Positions 1 through 5,209 of a stretch of 5,209 nucleotides of DNA are shown here, piece after piece. Made by a program: the position numbers and the translations under genes. Every line of letters starts with the position of its first letter. The first letter of the stretch is position 1. This stretch comes from Solidesulfovibrio magneticus (GTDB lineage Bacteria; Desulfobacterota; Desulfovibrionia; Desulfovibrionales; Desulfovibrionaceae), in contig DLGG01000107.1 in the NCBI GenBank assembly GCA_002482565.1, positions 29,612 to 34,820 on the forward strand, read 5' to 3'. The notes below the pieces were generated by a model. That model worked only from the letters and a program-made list of their open reading frames with translations. It made no database searches and was not told the origin of the DNA.

Positions 1-32
1 CCCCCGGACCCCCCATATGGGAAAAGGGGGGC
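1..32 (-). repeat. Intergenic C-run/G-run repeat, partial copy at window edge
   Basis: Read on the minus strand, a run of six C (31-26) is followed by a short AT-containing spacer and then GGGGGGTCCGGGGG (14-1). The same 14 bases occur on the plus strand at 4730-4743, again preceded by a C-run and a pyrimidine-rich spacer. The two C/G runs could pair as a stem. The copy starts about 50 bases after the stop of the receiver gene and is cut by the window edge, so its second hairpin arm is not visible. It reads in the same direction as the gene it follows. A REP-like or transcript-end role is inference. Confidence 0.6.
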
Positions 33-48
33 AAGGGGGGCGGCGGGG
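19..48 (+). other. Predicted G-quadruplex motif
   Basis: Four G-tracts lie close together on the plus strand: GGG (19-21), six G (26-31), six G (35-40) and four G (45-48), with loops of 4, 3 and 4 bases. This fits the usual G3+/N1-7 pattern. Two further G-tracts follow at 64-67 and 70-74. The motif lies just 3' of the receiver gene, on its template strand. Folding in the cell is not shown. Confidence 0.5.
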
Positions 49-80
49 ACCAGCCGGCACAAAGGGGAAGGGGGAAGCGA

Positions 81-458
81 TCAGTCGGCGGCGGGACCGA
101 TAAGGGCGGTCACCTTATCCAGCAGCGTGACCTCGCCAAAGGGTTTTTCGAGCACCGCGTCGGCCCCGAAGATGGTGGCGTGGCCCAGCAAATCCATGCC
201 GATCTTGGCTGAACCGCCGGAAATGGCCATCACCCGGCAGGTCTGGCAGTGGCCGCGCAGCACCTGCAACACTTCCAGCCCGTCCATCTCCGGCATGAAG
301 ATGTCGAGAATCACCAGATCCACCGGCTGGCCGTCCAGGGCGGCCATGGCCCGCTTGCCGTCGGCCGCCTCGATGACGGCATAGCCGGCGCTCTCCAGAT
401 AGAGCCGGATCAGAGCGCGAATGCTGGGATCGTCGTCCACGACCAATACGGATTTCAC
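81..458 (-). CDS. Stand-alone CheY-like response regulator receiver protein
   Basis: This 125-residue protein is a single phosphoacceptor receiver domain with no output domain. It would take a phosphoryl group from a histidine kinase in the cytosol and act by protein-protein contact or as a phosphorelay step. The family residues are present: acidic pair D8/D9 in VLVVDDD, phospho-acceptor D52 in LVILDIFMPEMDG, the Ser/Thr position S80 in MAISGG, and K105 in LEKPF. The GTG start at 458 is chosen because it puts the first beta strand at residue 3 and has GGAGG five bases upstream; the frame stays open for 48 more codons, but those look unlike protein and cross the promoter. A CxxC (C71, C74) sits between alpha-3 and beta-4, which is unusual. 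No kinase is visible nearby, so the partner is unknown. Family assignment is firm; pathway is unknown. Confidence 0.93.
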   Translation of the reverse strand: MKSVLVVDDDPSIRALIRLYLESAGYAVIEAADGKRAMAALDGQPVDLVILDIFMPEMDGLEVLQVLRGHCQTCRVMAISGGSAKIGMDLLGHATIFGADAVLEKPFGEVTLLDKVTALIGPAAD

Positions 459-463
459 GTCTG

Positions 464-468
464 CCTCC
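464..468 (-). promoter_or_regulatory. Ribosome binding site of the receiver gene
   Basis: GGAGG on the minus strand lies five bases before GTG at 458. It decides the start: the longer upstream extension of the same frame has no comparable site and would overlap the promoter. Confidence 0.75.
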
Positions 469-512
469 GCAGCGGTTGACGCGGCGTTATCGCGGGAATC
501 GTCACAGTGTAG

Positions 513-541
513 GTTATAGGAGGGTTGGTCCGGGGCGTCAA
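513..541 (-). promoter_or_regulatory. Sigma-70 type promoter for the receiver gene
   Basis: On the minus strand, TTGACG (541-536) and TATAAC (518-513) are separated by exactly 17 bases; each hexamer matches the consensus at five of six positions. Transcription would start near 506, giving a leader of about 48 bases that contains the GGAGG site. The -35 box overlaps the inverted repeat at 531-555. This suggests the receiver gene is transcribed separately from the gene upstream. Confidence 0.75.
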
Positions 542-560
542 GAAAAGACGCCCCGAACCA
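526..560. repeat. Inverted repeat overlapping the -35 box
   Basis: A perfect 9-base stem (531-539 with 547-555, CGGGGCGTC/GACGCCCCG) encloses a 7-base A-rich loop. Four more pairs (526-529 with 557-560) follow one mismatch. It lies 51 to 85 bases past the stop of the 212-residue gene, so it could form a hairpin in that transcript. There is no U-run after the stem on the minus strand; the T-rich stretch is in the loop, so it is not a classical intrinsic terminator. It could instead be an operator, because the -35 hexamer runs through one arm and the loop. Confidence 0.6.
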
Positions 561-610
561 TGGAGCAGGCGCAGCCCATGGTCCGGGCCGGCGATGCATC
601 AAATCGCCGA

Positions 611-1249
611 TCAGGCGAAATCGTACATGTCCAGGAGTTTGCCGTCCCGGTCAATCAACAGCGGATCGACCATGCTCTTGCCCCGGGATTCGCCGGTTTC
701 CATGCTCATGACCCGGCCGTCGTAGCGCATCCCGGTGACCACGGCTTCCTCGCAGTACAGGTCGGAAAACCGCTCCACCTCGATGACCAGTTTGTCGGCG
801 TCAAAGGTCCCGTCGAAATCGGCCAGGGTGAACAGCATCTCGCCCTTGTCCACGGCCCCGAGCACGGCCAGCACCTCGTCGTCGCCAAGACCCTCCAGGA
901 AGCCGTCGAGCCGGGGCCGCTCCTCGGCCACGGCCAGCCCCAGGGCCGAGGTTTCCCGCGTTCCCGAGGCGTCGCGCACGGTGAGCGACAGCCCGTGGAG
1001 GCTCGCTCCGGTGCGGTGGTGGAACTTGGGGGCCGACAGCCAGCCGCGCCAGGGAAAACCCACGTCCTCGGCGTACTTGATGGCCAGGCGCTCGTCGAAA
1101 TAGAGCACGCCCTTGAAGCAGTTGCCGGCGAAATAGGGGGTGTTGTTCTTGCCCCAGCAGTGGCGGTAGATTTTCTGGACAAAGGCGCGGGACAGCGAGG
1201 ATACGACGATCTGGTCGATGTCGCCCTGGGTCGCGATTTCAAGGGTCAT
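611..1249 (-). CDS. Hypothetical protein, 212 residues
   Basis: I do not recognise this family. The protein appears soluble: no signal peptide and no membrane segment. Its N-terminal third (residues 22-80) is rich in aromatics and basic residues, with segments such as YRHCWGKNNTPYFAGNCF and GFPWRGWLSAPKFHHRTGAS. The C-terminal part is acidic (LADFDGTFDADKL, VERFSDLYCEE) and ends LLIDRDGKLLDMYDFA. Four Cys/His-rich spots (H30-C31, C44, H77-H78, C166) could matter, but no metal-site pattern is clear. Codon use is GC-rich at third positions like its neighbours, and the long opposite-strand reading has the G/H/Q/R-rich look of a shadow. ATG at 1249 has GGGAG ten bases upstream. It lies between tatD (210-base gap) and the receiver gene (152-base gap), all on one strand, but the gap on the receiver side contains a promoter. 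Real gene: likely. Function: unknown. Confidence 0.8.
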   Translation of the reverse strand: MTLEIATQGDIDQIVVSSLSRAFVQKIYRHCWGKNNTPYFAGNCFKGVLYFDERLAIKYAEDVGFPWRGWLSAPKFHHRTGASLHGLSLTVRDASGTRETSALGLAVAEERPRLDGFLEGLGDDEVLAVLGAVDKGEMLFTLADFDGTFDADKLVIEVERFSDLYCEEAVVTGMRYDGRVMSMETGESRGKSMVDPLLIDRDGKLLDMYDFA

Positions 1250-1259
1250 GGCGGCAGGT

Positions 1260-1264
1260 CTCCC
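1260..1264 (-). promoter_or_regulatory. Ribosome binding site of the 212-residue gene
   Basis: GGGAG on the minus strand is ten bases before ATG at 1249. The spacing is a little long but no better pair is visible. Confidence 0.45.
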
Positions 1265-1459
1265 GGTTGTGCGTCAGACTTCACGGCCGACCTTACCGCG
1301 CCGGCCGGCTTTGGGCAAGACGGCCGGCGGGTCGGCGGGGTCGAAAGAAACGGTTTCGCGGCGTGTCCGCACGCGTCCTTGCAGTCATGCGCCCACCCCG
1401 CCCGAGGACCATGGTTTTTTTCTTGAGCCGTGAAACCGCTTTTCCCAGAGGGCCCGACA

Positions 1460-2299
1460 TCAAAGCCGGAAAAACGCCCGGGCGTTGTCGCCGGTGATTT
1501 GCCACAGCTCGGCCGGCTCCAGGCCCAGCAGGCCGGCCACGCGCACGGCCGTGAAAGCAAGCAGGGCCGGCTCGTTGCGCTTGCCGCGCCAGGGTTCGGG
1601 GGCGAGATAGGGGGCGTCGGTTTCCAGCAACAGCCGCGAACGGTCGCAGCCGGCCACGGCCTCGGCCAGGGCCGTGTTCTTGGCGTAGGTCACCGGTCCG
1701 GGCACGGAGAGATGAAAGCCGCGCCGGGAGATCTCGGCGGCCAGGGCCGCGTCGCCGCCGAAGCAGTGCCACACGAGCGGCCGGCCGGCAAAGCCCAGGT
1801 CGTCGAGGATGGCCAGGGTGTCGGCGGCGGCGTCGCGGCTGTGGACGGCCACGGGCAGGTCGAGCTGCCGGGCCAGGGCCAGCTGGTCGCGAAAAAGCGC
1901 CTTTTGCACCTCGGCCGTGCCGGCGTCCCAGTAGTAGTCCAGACCGATCTCGCCCACGGCCCTCAGGCCAGCATCGGCCCGGAAGGCCGCCTCCATGGCG
2001 GCCACGTCCCCGGGCACGGCCTTGGCCGCGTCGCAAGGATGGATGCCGAGCAGGAAAAAGACCTCTCCCCGACCGGCGAAAAGCCCGCGCCCGGCGGCGT
2101 GGGCGGCCGGCCCCAGGAACACGTGGCCGACTTGGGCCACCCCGGCCGCCGCCGCCCGGTCGAGCACGGCCCCTATGGCCTCGGGCGTGGCCATGGCCCG
2201 ATCTTCGCCCGCGCCGTCGAGATGGGCGTGGCTGTCCACCCCGACGCGCGGCAGCCCCAGACTCGACGGGTCCGGCCGCTCGGTTTTCCTCCTTGCCAT
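1460..2299 (-). CDS. tatD: TatD-family metal-dependent hydrolase (DNase)
   Basis: A complete 279-residue TIM-barrel hydrolase of the TatD family, close to the usual 255-280 residues. Family members are cytosolic two-metal enzymes with DNase or 3'-5' exonuclease activity, linked to DNA repair and turnover. Metal ligands are in the expected order: HxH at H24/H26 (VDSHAHLDG), E117 (AVGEIGLDYYWD), H153 (PVAVHSRDA), H178 (LVWHCFGG) and D228 (LLLETDAPYLAPEPWRGK). H87 in LGIHPCDA, the family's GxHP strand, is also present. The first 18 residues, before the barrel, are a short basic and proline-containing extension. ATG at 2299 is preceded by AAGGAG nine bases upstream. It is divergent from the channel gene. 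The general family is clear; the exact substrate cannot be read from sequence, and paralogues such as YcfH and YjjV share these motifs, so the symbol is a family label. Confidence 0.93.
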   Translation of the reverse strand: MARRKTERPDPSSLGLPRVGVDSHAHLDGAGEDRAMATPEAIGAVLDRAAAAGVAQVGHVFLGPAAHAAGRGLFAGRGEVFFLLGIHPCDAAKAVPGDVAAMEAAFRADAGLRAVGEIGLDYYWDAGTAEVQKALFRDQLALARQLDLPVAVHSRDAAADTLAILDDLGFAGRPLVWHCFGGDAALAAEISRRGFHLSVPGPVTYAKNTALAEAVAGCDRSRLLLETDAPYLAPEPWRGKRNEPALLAFTAVRVAGLLGLEPAELWQITGDNARAFFRL

Positions 2300-2308
2300 C
2301 GCTCTCTA

Positions 2309-2314
2309 CTCCTT
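2309..2314 (-). promoter_or_regulatory. Ribosome binding site of tatD
   Basis: AAGGAG on the minus strand, nine bases before ATG at 2299. It supports this start over internal ones. Confidence 0.7.
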
Positions 2315-2330
2315 GAAAAAAGTCGGCGCG

Positions 2331-2359
2331 TTGACGCCGCCCGGCCGGACACGTAGGAC
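2331..2359 (+). promoter_or_regulatory. Candidate sigma-70 promoter for the channel operon
   Basis: TTGACG (2331-2336) and TAGGAC (2354-2359) are 17 bases apart on the plus strand. The -35 box is good; the -10 box matches only T, A and the fifth-position A of TATAAT. A start near 2366 would give a leader of about 37 bases before TTG at 2403. It lies in the 103-base gap shared with the divergent tatD gene, for which I found no convincing promoter. Confidence 0.45.
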
Positions 2360-2382
2360 GGTTGCGCCTTGCCGTCACGAAA

Positions 2383-2406
2383 ATGCCACAGGAGCCCCGC
2401 CCTTGA
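2383..2406 (+). other. Possible seven-codon leader reading frame
   Basis: ATG at 2383 opens a frame of seven codons (MPQEPRP) whose TGA at 2404-2406 shares two bases with the TTG start of the channel gene at 2403. The AGGAG site of the channel lies inside it. It has no clear ribosome binding site of its own, so translation is uncertain; coupling to the channel gene is inference. Confidence 0.25.
2390..2394 (+). promoter_or_regulatory. Ribosome binding site deciding a TTG start
   Basis: AGGAG lies eight bases before TTG at 2403. No in-frame ATG exists before residue 95, well inside the membrane domain. The GTG codons at residues 20 and 22 have no such site, so TTG is the best start. Confidence 0.65.
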
Positions 2407-3899
2407 TCCAGGGACCCCTTGCCTTCATCAGCAGCGCCACCGGCTTGTCCGCGTCCGCCGTGGACGTGGGGGCGCGCGTCGCCCTTGGGTTGGCGATTTT
2501 CGCGGCCGTTTCCCTGGCCCTGTCCCTGCTCGCCCGCCGGGGGGCCATTAGCCGTCCCTTGGGGGGCCTCGTCAAGTGGCTGTGCGGCCTGGGGCTCGTC
2601 TGGGGGTTGGCCGCCACCCTGCCGCCGGCCGACGCCGCCGCCGGGGACAAGGCCGTGTCCCTGGCCAGTCTGGTCGCCTTGTGGATGGTGGCCCGCTATG
2701 CCGTGGATTTCTTTTTCCAGAAGTTCTCCCCAAGCCGGGGCGACGTGCGGCCCACGCGCCATATCCTCCAGGACCTGAGCAAGTTCCTCATCCTGGCCGT
2801 GCTGGCCGGCTGGGGGCTGCGCGACATCCTCGACATCCAGCTTGGGCCGCTTTTAACCTCCTCGGCCATCCTCACCGCCGTCATCGGCCTGTCCATGCAG
2901 GACACCATCGGCAGCCTGTTTTCGGGCCTGCTGCTGCAGATCGAAAAGCCTTTCAGCGAAGGGGACTGGATCAAGGTGGGCGACGTTGAGGGGCAGGTGA
3001 CGGAAGTCACCTGGCGCTACACCAAGGTGGTGACCATCGAGGCCAACGCGGTGCTTCTCCCCAACAACCTCGTGGCCAAGGAACGGCTGGTCAACTACGA
3101 CCGGCCGGCCTCCCACCTGCGCCAGATCGTCAACGTGCCGGCTCCGGTCCACGCGCCGCCCGTGGCCGTGCGCTCGGCCATCCTGGCCGCCCTGCGCCGG
3201 GCCGAGGGGGTGCTGGCCGAACCGGCTCCGGCGGCGCGGCTCATGGACATCCAGGGCGACCGCATCGTCTACGCCGCCGTCTACTACATCGCCGCCTTCA
3301 ACAACCGCATGGCCGTGGCCGACGCCGTGCTGGCGGCCATCTGGTACCAGTTCATGGAGCAGGGCGTGAGCCTGCCCCCGCCCGGCCGGCGTATCGTCAT
3401 GGCTGAGGAATCGGCCCAGGCCGGAGCCACGCCCGAGCAGCTCGCCTCCCTGGCCGGGGTGGCGCTCCTGGCCGGCCTGGGCGAGGCCGACCTTGATCTG
3501 CTGGTGCGGGCCTCGACCCGGCGGACCTTCGCCCCGGGGCAGGTGATCATGGCCAAGGGCGAGACCGGCAGCACCATGAACGTCATTTTGTCCGGCCTCA
3601 CGACCGTGACCGTGGGCGACCGGGAGGTGGCCCGACTGGGCGCCGGCCAGATCGTCGGCGAGATGGCCCTTTTGACCGGCGAACCGCGGCAGGCCGACGT
3701 GCGCGCCGTGGAGTCCACCGAATGTCTGGTGGTCGACCGCGAAGGCTTCCGGTTGGTGCTGTCGCGCCATCCGGCCGTGGTCGAGCGGGTGCGGGCCATT
3801 TTCGAGGCCCGGGCCGCCGCCAACCATGCCGCTTCCAAACCCGATGCCCAGGCCGAGGCCTTAAGCCTCTTCGCCCGGTTCAGGAGTCTTTTCACATGA
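2403..3899 (+). CDS. MscS-type channel fused to a cyclic-nucleotide-binding domain
   Basis: This 498-residue inner-membrane protein joins an MscS channel to a C-terminal cNMP domain, the layout of the bacterial bCNG subgroup of MscS, in which ligand can control opening. About four hydrophobic segments (23-44, 54-72, 86-104, 124-145) lead to the pore-lining helix at about 150-182, rich in small residues (TAVIGLSMQDTIGSLFSGLL). The beta domain follows (EKPFSEGDWIKVGDVEGQV, then LLPNNLVAKERLVNYDRP near 218-235), then the alpha/beta cage to about 330. The cNMP domain spans about 351-470, with strand VIMAKGETGSTMNVILSG and the phosphate-binding cassette VGEMALLTGEPRQADVRA: E420 and R429 are kept, but the Ser/Thr after the Arg is Q430. 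The start is TTG (AGGAG eight bases upstream). Its stop overlaps the next gene's start. Architecture is clear; ligand and gating stimulus are inference. Confidence 0.93.
   Translation: MIQGPLAFISSATGLSASAVDVGARVALGLAIFAAVSLALSLLARRGAISRPLGGLVKWLCGLGLVWGLAATLPPADAAAGDKAVSLASLVALWMVARYAVDFFFQKFSPSRGDVRPTRHILQDLSKFLILAVLAGWGLRDILDIQLGPLLTSSAILTAVIGLSMQDTIGSLFSGLLLQIEKPFSEGDWIKVGDVEGQVTEVTWRYTKVVTIEANAVLLPNNLVAKERLVNYDRPASHLRQIVNVPAPVHAPPVAVRSAILAALRRAEGVLAEPAPAARLMDIQGDRIVYAAVYYIAAFNNRMAVADAVLAAIWYQFMEQGVSLPPPGRRIVMAEESAQAGATPEQLASLAGVALLAGLGEADLDLLVRASTRRTFAPGQVIMAKGETGSTMNVILSGLTTVTVGDREVARLGAGQIVGEMALLTGEPRQADVRAVESTECLVVDREGFRLVLSRHPAVVERVRAIFEARAAANHAASKPDAQAEALSLFARFRSLFT
3882..3886 (+). 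promoter_or_regulatory. Ribosome binding site of the downstream membrane gene
   Basis: AGGAG lies nine bases before ATG at 3896, inside the last codons of the channel gene. It supports starting at the ATGA overlap. Confidence 0.7.
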
Positions 3900-4606
3900 C
3901 CGAAGTTCGTCCCGTCCACGGTCGCCCCTTGGCCGCCGCCGCCGCCCTGGCCTTTTCCGGCGCGGCCCTTGTTCTGCTCGTCGGCCGCGAGGCCCTGGCC
4001 GCCGCCCCCCTGGCTGCCGTCGCCGCCGTTGCCGCCGCAACCCTGCTCGTTCTGGCAGCCCTTGGCGCGCGTCTGATCCGGCCGCACCTTTCCAACAACC
4101 CTCCGGCTTCGCTGACGGCTCCGGCCATGGGGGCCATGGCCGTGTGCCTGCCGACGGCGCTTTTGGCCGAACGGCTGACGACATTCCTGGCCGGCGGACT
4201 GGCCGGCCTGGGGCTGGCTGCGGGGCTGACGGGGCTGGTCGTGGGCGCGGGGCTGGCCGTGGCCCGGGCCGCCGGAAGGGAAGCCGGGGTCTCGCCGGGC
4301 CGATTCCTGCGGGCTATAGCCGGCGGAACCGTGGCCGGGGCGCTTTTCGTGCCGCTTATCGCCGTGCCCAAACTGTCGCCATTAAACGCCTGTCTCGACG
4401 TCGGCATCGGCTGCGCCGCCGTGGGCATCATCTGCGCCGCAGCCGCGCCTCACGGCAAACGTTCCATGGAGACCTGGCTGTCGGTGCTGGCGCTGCTCTT
4501 TGTGCTGTTGCTGCCGCTGTCGAGCCTCATCGATGCCCGCAGCAGCGCCTGGTGCGACCCGTCCGCCGCCGCCGCCCTTCCCGTCGCCGCCAAGCCGGCC
4601 CCCTAA
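3896..4606 (+). CDS. Hypothetical multi-pass membrane protein, co-translated with the channel
   Basis: A 236-residue protein very rich in Ala, Leu, Gly and Val; I do not recognise its family. I see about six or seven hydrophobic segments: near 12-30, 34-58, 75-91, 96-123, 138-158, 163-184 and 194-212. Between them are short polar loops (REA at 31-33; IRPHLSNNPP at 61-70; AGREAGVSPGRF at 126-137; PHGKRSMET at 185-193). The tail after residue 213 is polar and Ala/Pro-rich. There is no obvious catalytic or ion-selectivity motif. The G/A-rich helices loosely recall transporters or the membrane part of fused spermidine synthases, but that is not enough for a call. ATG at 3896 overlaps the channel's stop as ATGA and has AGGAG nine bases upstream, so the two are probably co-transcribed and translationally coupled. 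A role in channel assembly or a related membrane stress response is inference only. Confidence 0.82.
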   Translation: MTEVRPVHGRPLAAAAALAFSGAALVLLVGREALAAAPLAAVAAVAAATLLVLAALGARLIRPHLSNNPPASLTAPAMGAMAVCLPTALLAERLTTFLAGGLAGLGLAAGLTGLVVGAGLAVARAAGREAGVSPGRFLRAIAGGTVAGALFVPLIAVPKLSPLNACLDVGIGCAAVGIICAAAAPHGKRSMETWLSVLALLFVLLLPLSSLIDARSSAWCDPSAAAALPVAAKPAP

Positions 4607-4703
4607 GCACGCTTCGCGTCCTCGCGCCCGCCTCTGCCTGTCAGGGGTGGGCCGGGGCTGACTTCCGGCCTCCAGAACAACGACGCTCCCCGTCCGACAG
4701 CAA

Positions 4704-4772
4704 GCCCCCCCTTAACCTCTTCTCCATTCGGGGGGTCCGGGGGCCTCAGGCCCCCGGCCGCCGGAGGCCTCC
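4704..4772 (+). repeat. Intergenic C-run/G-run repeat, near-complete copy
   Basis: In order: seven C (4705-4711), an 18-base pyrimidine-rich spacer, six G (4730-4735), TCC, then a tight hairpin CCGGGGGCC-TCA-GGCCCCCGG (4737-4757), a GC-rich link, and the palindrome GGAGGCCTCC (4763-4772). The core GGGGGGTCCGGGGG is identical to that at the left edge of the window (14-1, minus strand). Both copies follow a gene 3' end and read in the same direction as that gene (here the membrane gene ending at 4606). I recall similar elements between genes in Desulfovibrio genomes; that is memory, not a search. It also overlaps the end of the AraC-family gene. Confidence 0.7.
4737..4757. terminator. Strong GC hairpin, possible bidirectional transcript end
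   Basis: Nine G/C pairs close a three-base TCA loop between the converging membrane-protein and AraC-family genes. No T-run follows on either strand, so it lacks the second half of a classical intrinsic terminator. It may block transcription or protect 3' ends. The AraC-family stop codon sits at its tip. Confidence 0.35.
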
Positions 4773-5209
4773 TCCCTCTTTCTCTCTCCCCTCACCCCCA
4801 TTCCACTCACGATACGCCCCGGGCGGCACGCCCAGGCGGCGTTTGCATTGGCGGGTGAAGTGGCTTTGGTCGCAAAAGCCGGCCTCCAGGGCGGCCTGGG
4901 CCAGGCCTTGGCCGGCGGCGGCCTGCCGGACTCCGTGGGCCACTCGGCGGGCGAGCAGATATTGGCCCACGGCCATGCCGGTTTCGCGCACGAACAGCCG
5001 CTGTAGGTAGGTCGGCCCGACTCCGGCCAGGGCGGCCAGGGAGGCCAGGTCATGGGGTACTGCGGGATCGGCCTCAATGGCCGCCCGGACCAGGGCCACG
5101 GCCGGATGGCGGGGACGCCCCGGACCGGGGCGCAGGCGCAGGACATGGGCCAGGGCGCAGAGGGCCTCCAGGGCCGCGCCGGTGTCCCGGGCCAGGGCTT
5201 CGGCCAGGG
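4746..5209 (-). CDS. AraC-family transcriptional regulator, 3' part (5' end beyond window)
   Basis: The frame stays open to the right window edge, so 153 C-terminal residues are visible (first whole codon at 5207). They hold the two-helix-turn-helix DNA-binding domain of the AraC/XylS family. The first HTH is around LASLAALAGVGPTYLQRLF with ETGMAVGQYLLARRV. The second is around GLAQAALEAGFCDQSHFTR, followed by the family signature CKRRLGVPPGAYREW. A short Ala/Leu-rich linker precedes them. The missing N-terminus should be the sensor domain, so its ligand is unknown. A GTG at 5099 could be taken as a start, but it would leave a bare DNA-binding domain and no good ribosome site is seen, so I prefer the longer, partial gene. 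The last 18 or so residues (NGGEGREKEGGGLRRPGA) lie beyond the family domain, and the end of this tail is encoded by the intergenic repeat. It converges with the membrane-protein gene. Confidence 0.88.
   Translation of the reverse strand, partial: LAEALARDTGAALEALCALAHVLRLRPGPGRPRHPAVALVRAAIEADPAVPHDLASLAALAGVGPTYLQRLFVRETGMAVGQYLLARRVAHGVRQAAAGQGLAQAALEAGFCDQSHFTRQCKRRLGVPPGAYREWNGGEGREKEGGGLRRPGA

Noticed and set aside
1291..1319. Weak sigma-70-like pair TTGCCC-N17-TAAGGT before the 212-residue gene
   Set aside because: The -10 box matches only three of six positions, so it is not listed as a promoter.
1300..1328. Eight-base inverted repeat GCCGGCCG/CGGCCGGC with a 13-base loop
   Set aside because: Each arm is nearly self-complementary and made only of G and C; expected by chance at this base composition and without a T-run.
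1380..1395. Possible sigma-54 promoter (GG-N10-GC) on the minus strand before the 212-residue gene
   Set aside because: Spacing is right (TGG, ten bases, GCA), but most other consensus positions differ and such pairs arise often by chance in high-GC DNA.
1415..1421. Run of seven T on the plus strand after a short palindrome (ACCATGGT)
   Set aside because: No plus-strand gene ends here and the stem is too short; not a terminator for the minus-strand tatD.
476..1426. Long plus-strand frame of 316 codons opposite the 212-residue gene
   Set aside because: Its product is rich in G, H, Q, R and V without domain-like pattern, typical of the reverse of a high-GC gene; it also crosses a promoter and two intergenic regions.
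1430..2356. Plus-strand frame of 308 codons opposite tatD
   Set aside because: Shadow composition, and tatD on the other strand carries all metal ligands.
1293..2762. Long minus-strand frame of 489 codons
   Set aside because: It is R/G/P-rich low-complexity sequence overlapping tatD in another frame and the start of the channel gene; tatD has full family motifs.
2853..3827. Minus-strand frame of 324 codons opposite the channel gene
   Set aside because: H/G/Q-rich shadow of the well-supported MscS-cNMP gene.

Overview
The window is high-GC DNA with GC-rich third codon positions. It also carries a C-run/G-run intergenic repeat of a type I associate, from memory, with the Desulfovibrio group (e.g. 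Desulfovibrio or Solidesulfovibrio). I therefore lean towards a free-living Desulfovibrio-like chromosome, with modest confidence. No tRNA, rRNA, CRISPR array, transposase or phage gene was seen.

Left part (1-2299), minus strand: a stand-alone CheY-like receiver protein (81-458) has its own near-consensus sigma-70 promoter, whose -35 box lies in an inverted repeat. Upstream of it is an unrecognised 212-residue soluble protein (611-1249), then a complete TatD-family metal-dependent hydrolase (1460-2299). The receiver gene is followed by G-rich DNA holding a predicted G-quadruplex motif and one copy of the repeat, cut by the window edge.

Middle (2300-4606), plus strand: divergent from tatD is a two-gene operon. 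The first gene is an MscS-type channel fused to a C-terminal cyclic-nucleotide-binding domain (2403-3899), probably starting at TTG. The second is an unrecognised, very hydrophobic membrane protein (3896-4606) joined by an ATGA stop/start overlap. A ligand-tuned channel and a co-translated membrane partner is the most interesting functional unit here.

Right part (4607-5209): a convergent intergenic region carries a more complete copy of the repeat, followed by the 3' part of an AraC-family regulator on the minus strand that runs off the window. The regulator's stop codon lies at the tip of the repeat's hairpin, so the repeat encodes the end of its C-terminal tail.

I see no clear new defence or mobile system. 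The leads are the cNMP-gated MscS operon, the promoter/hairpin overlap, and the repeat that doubles as coding sequence.
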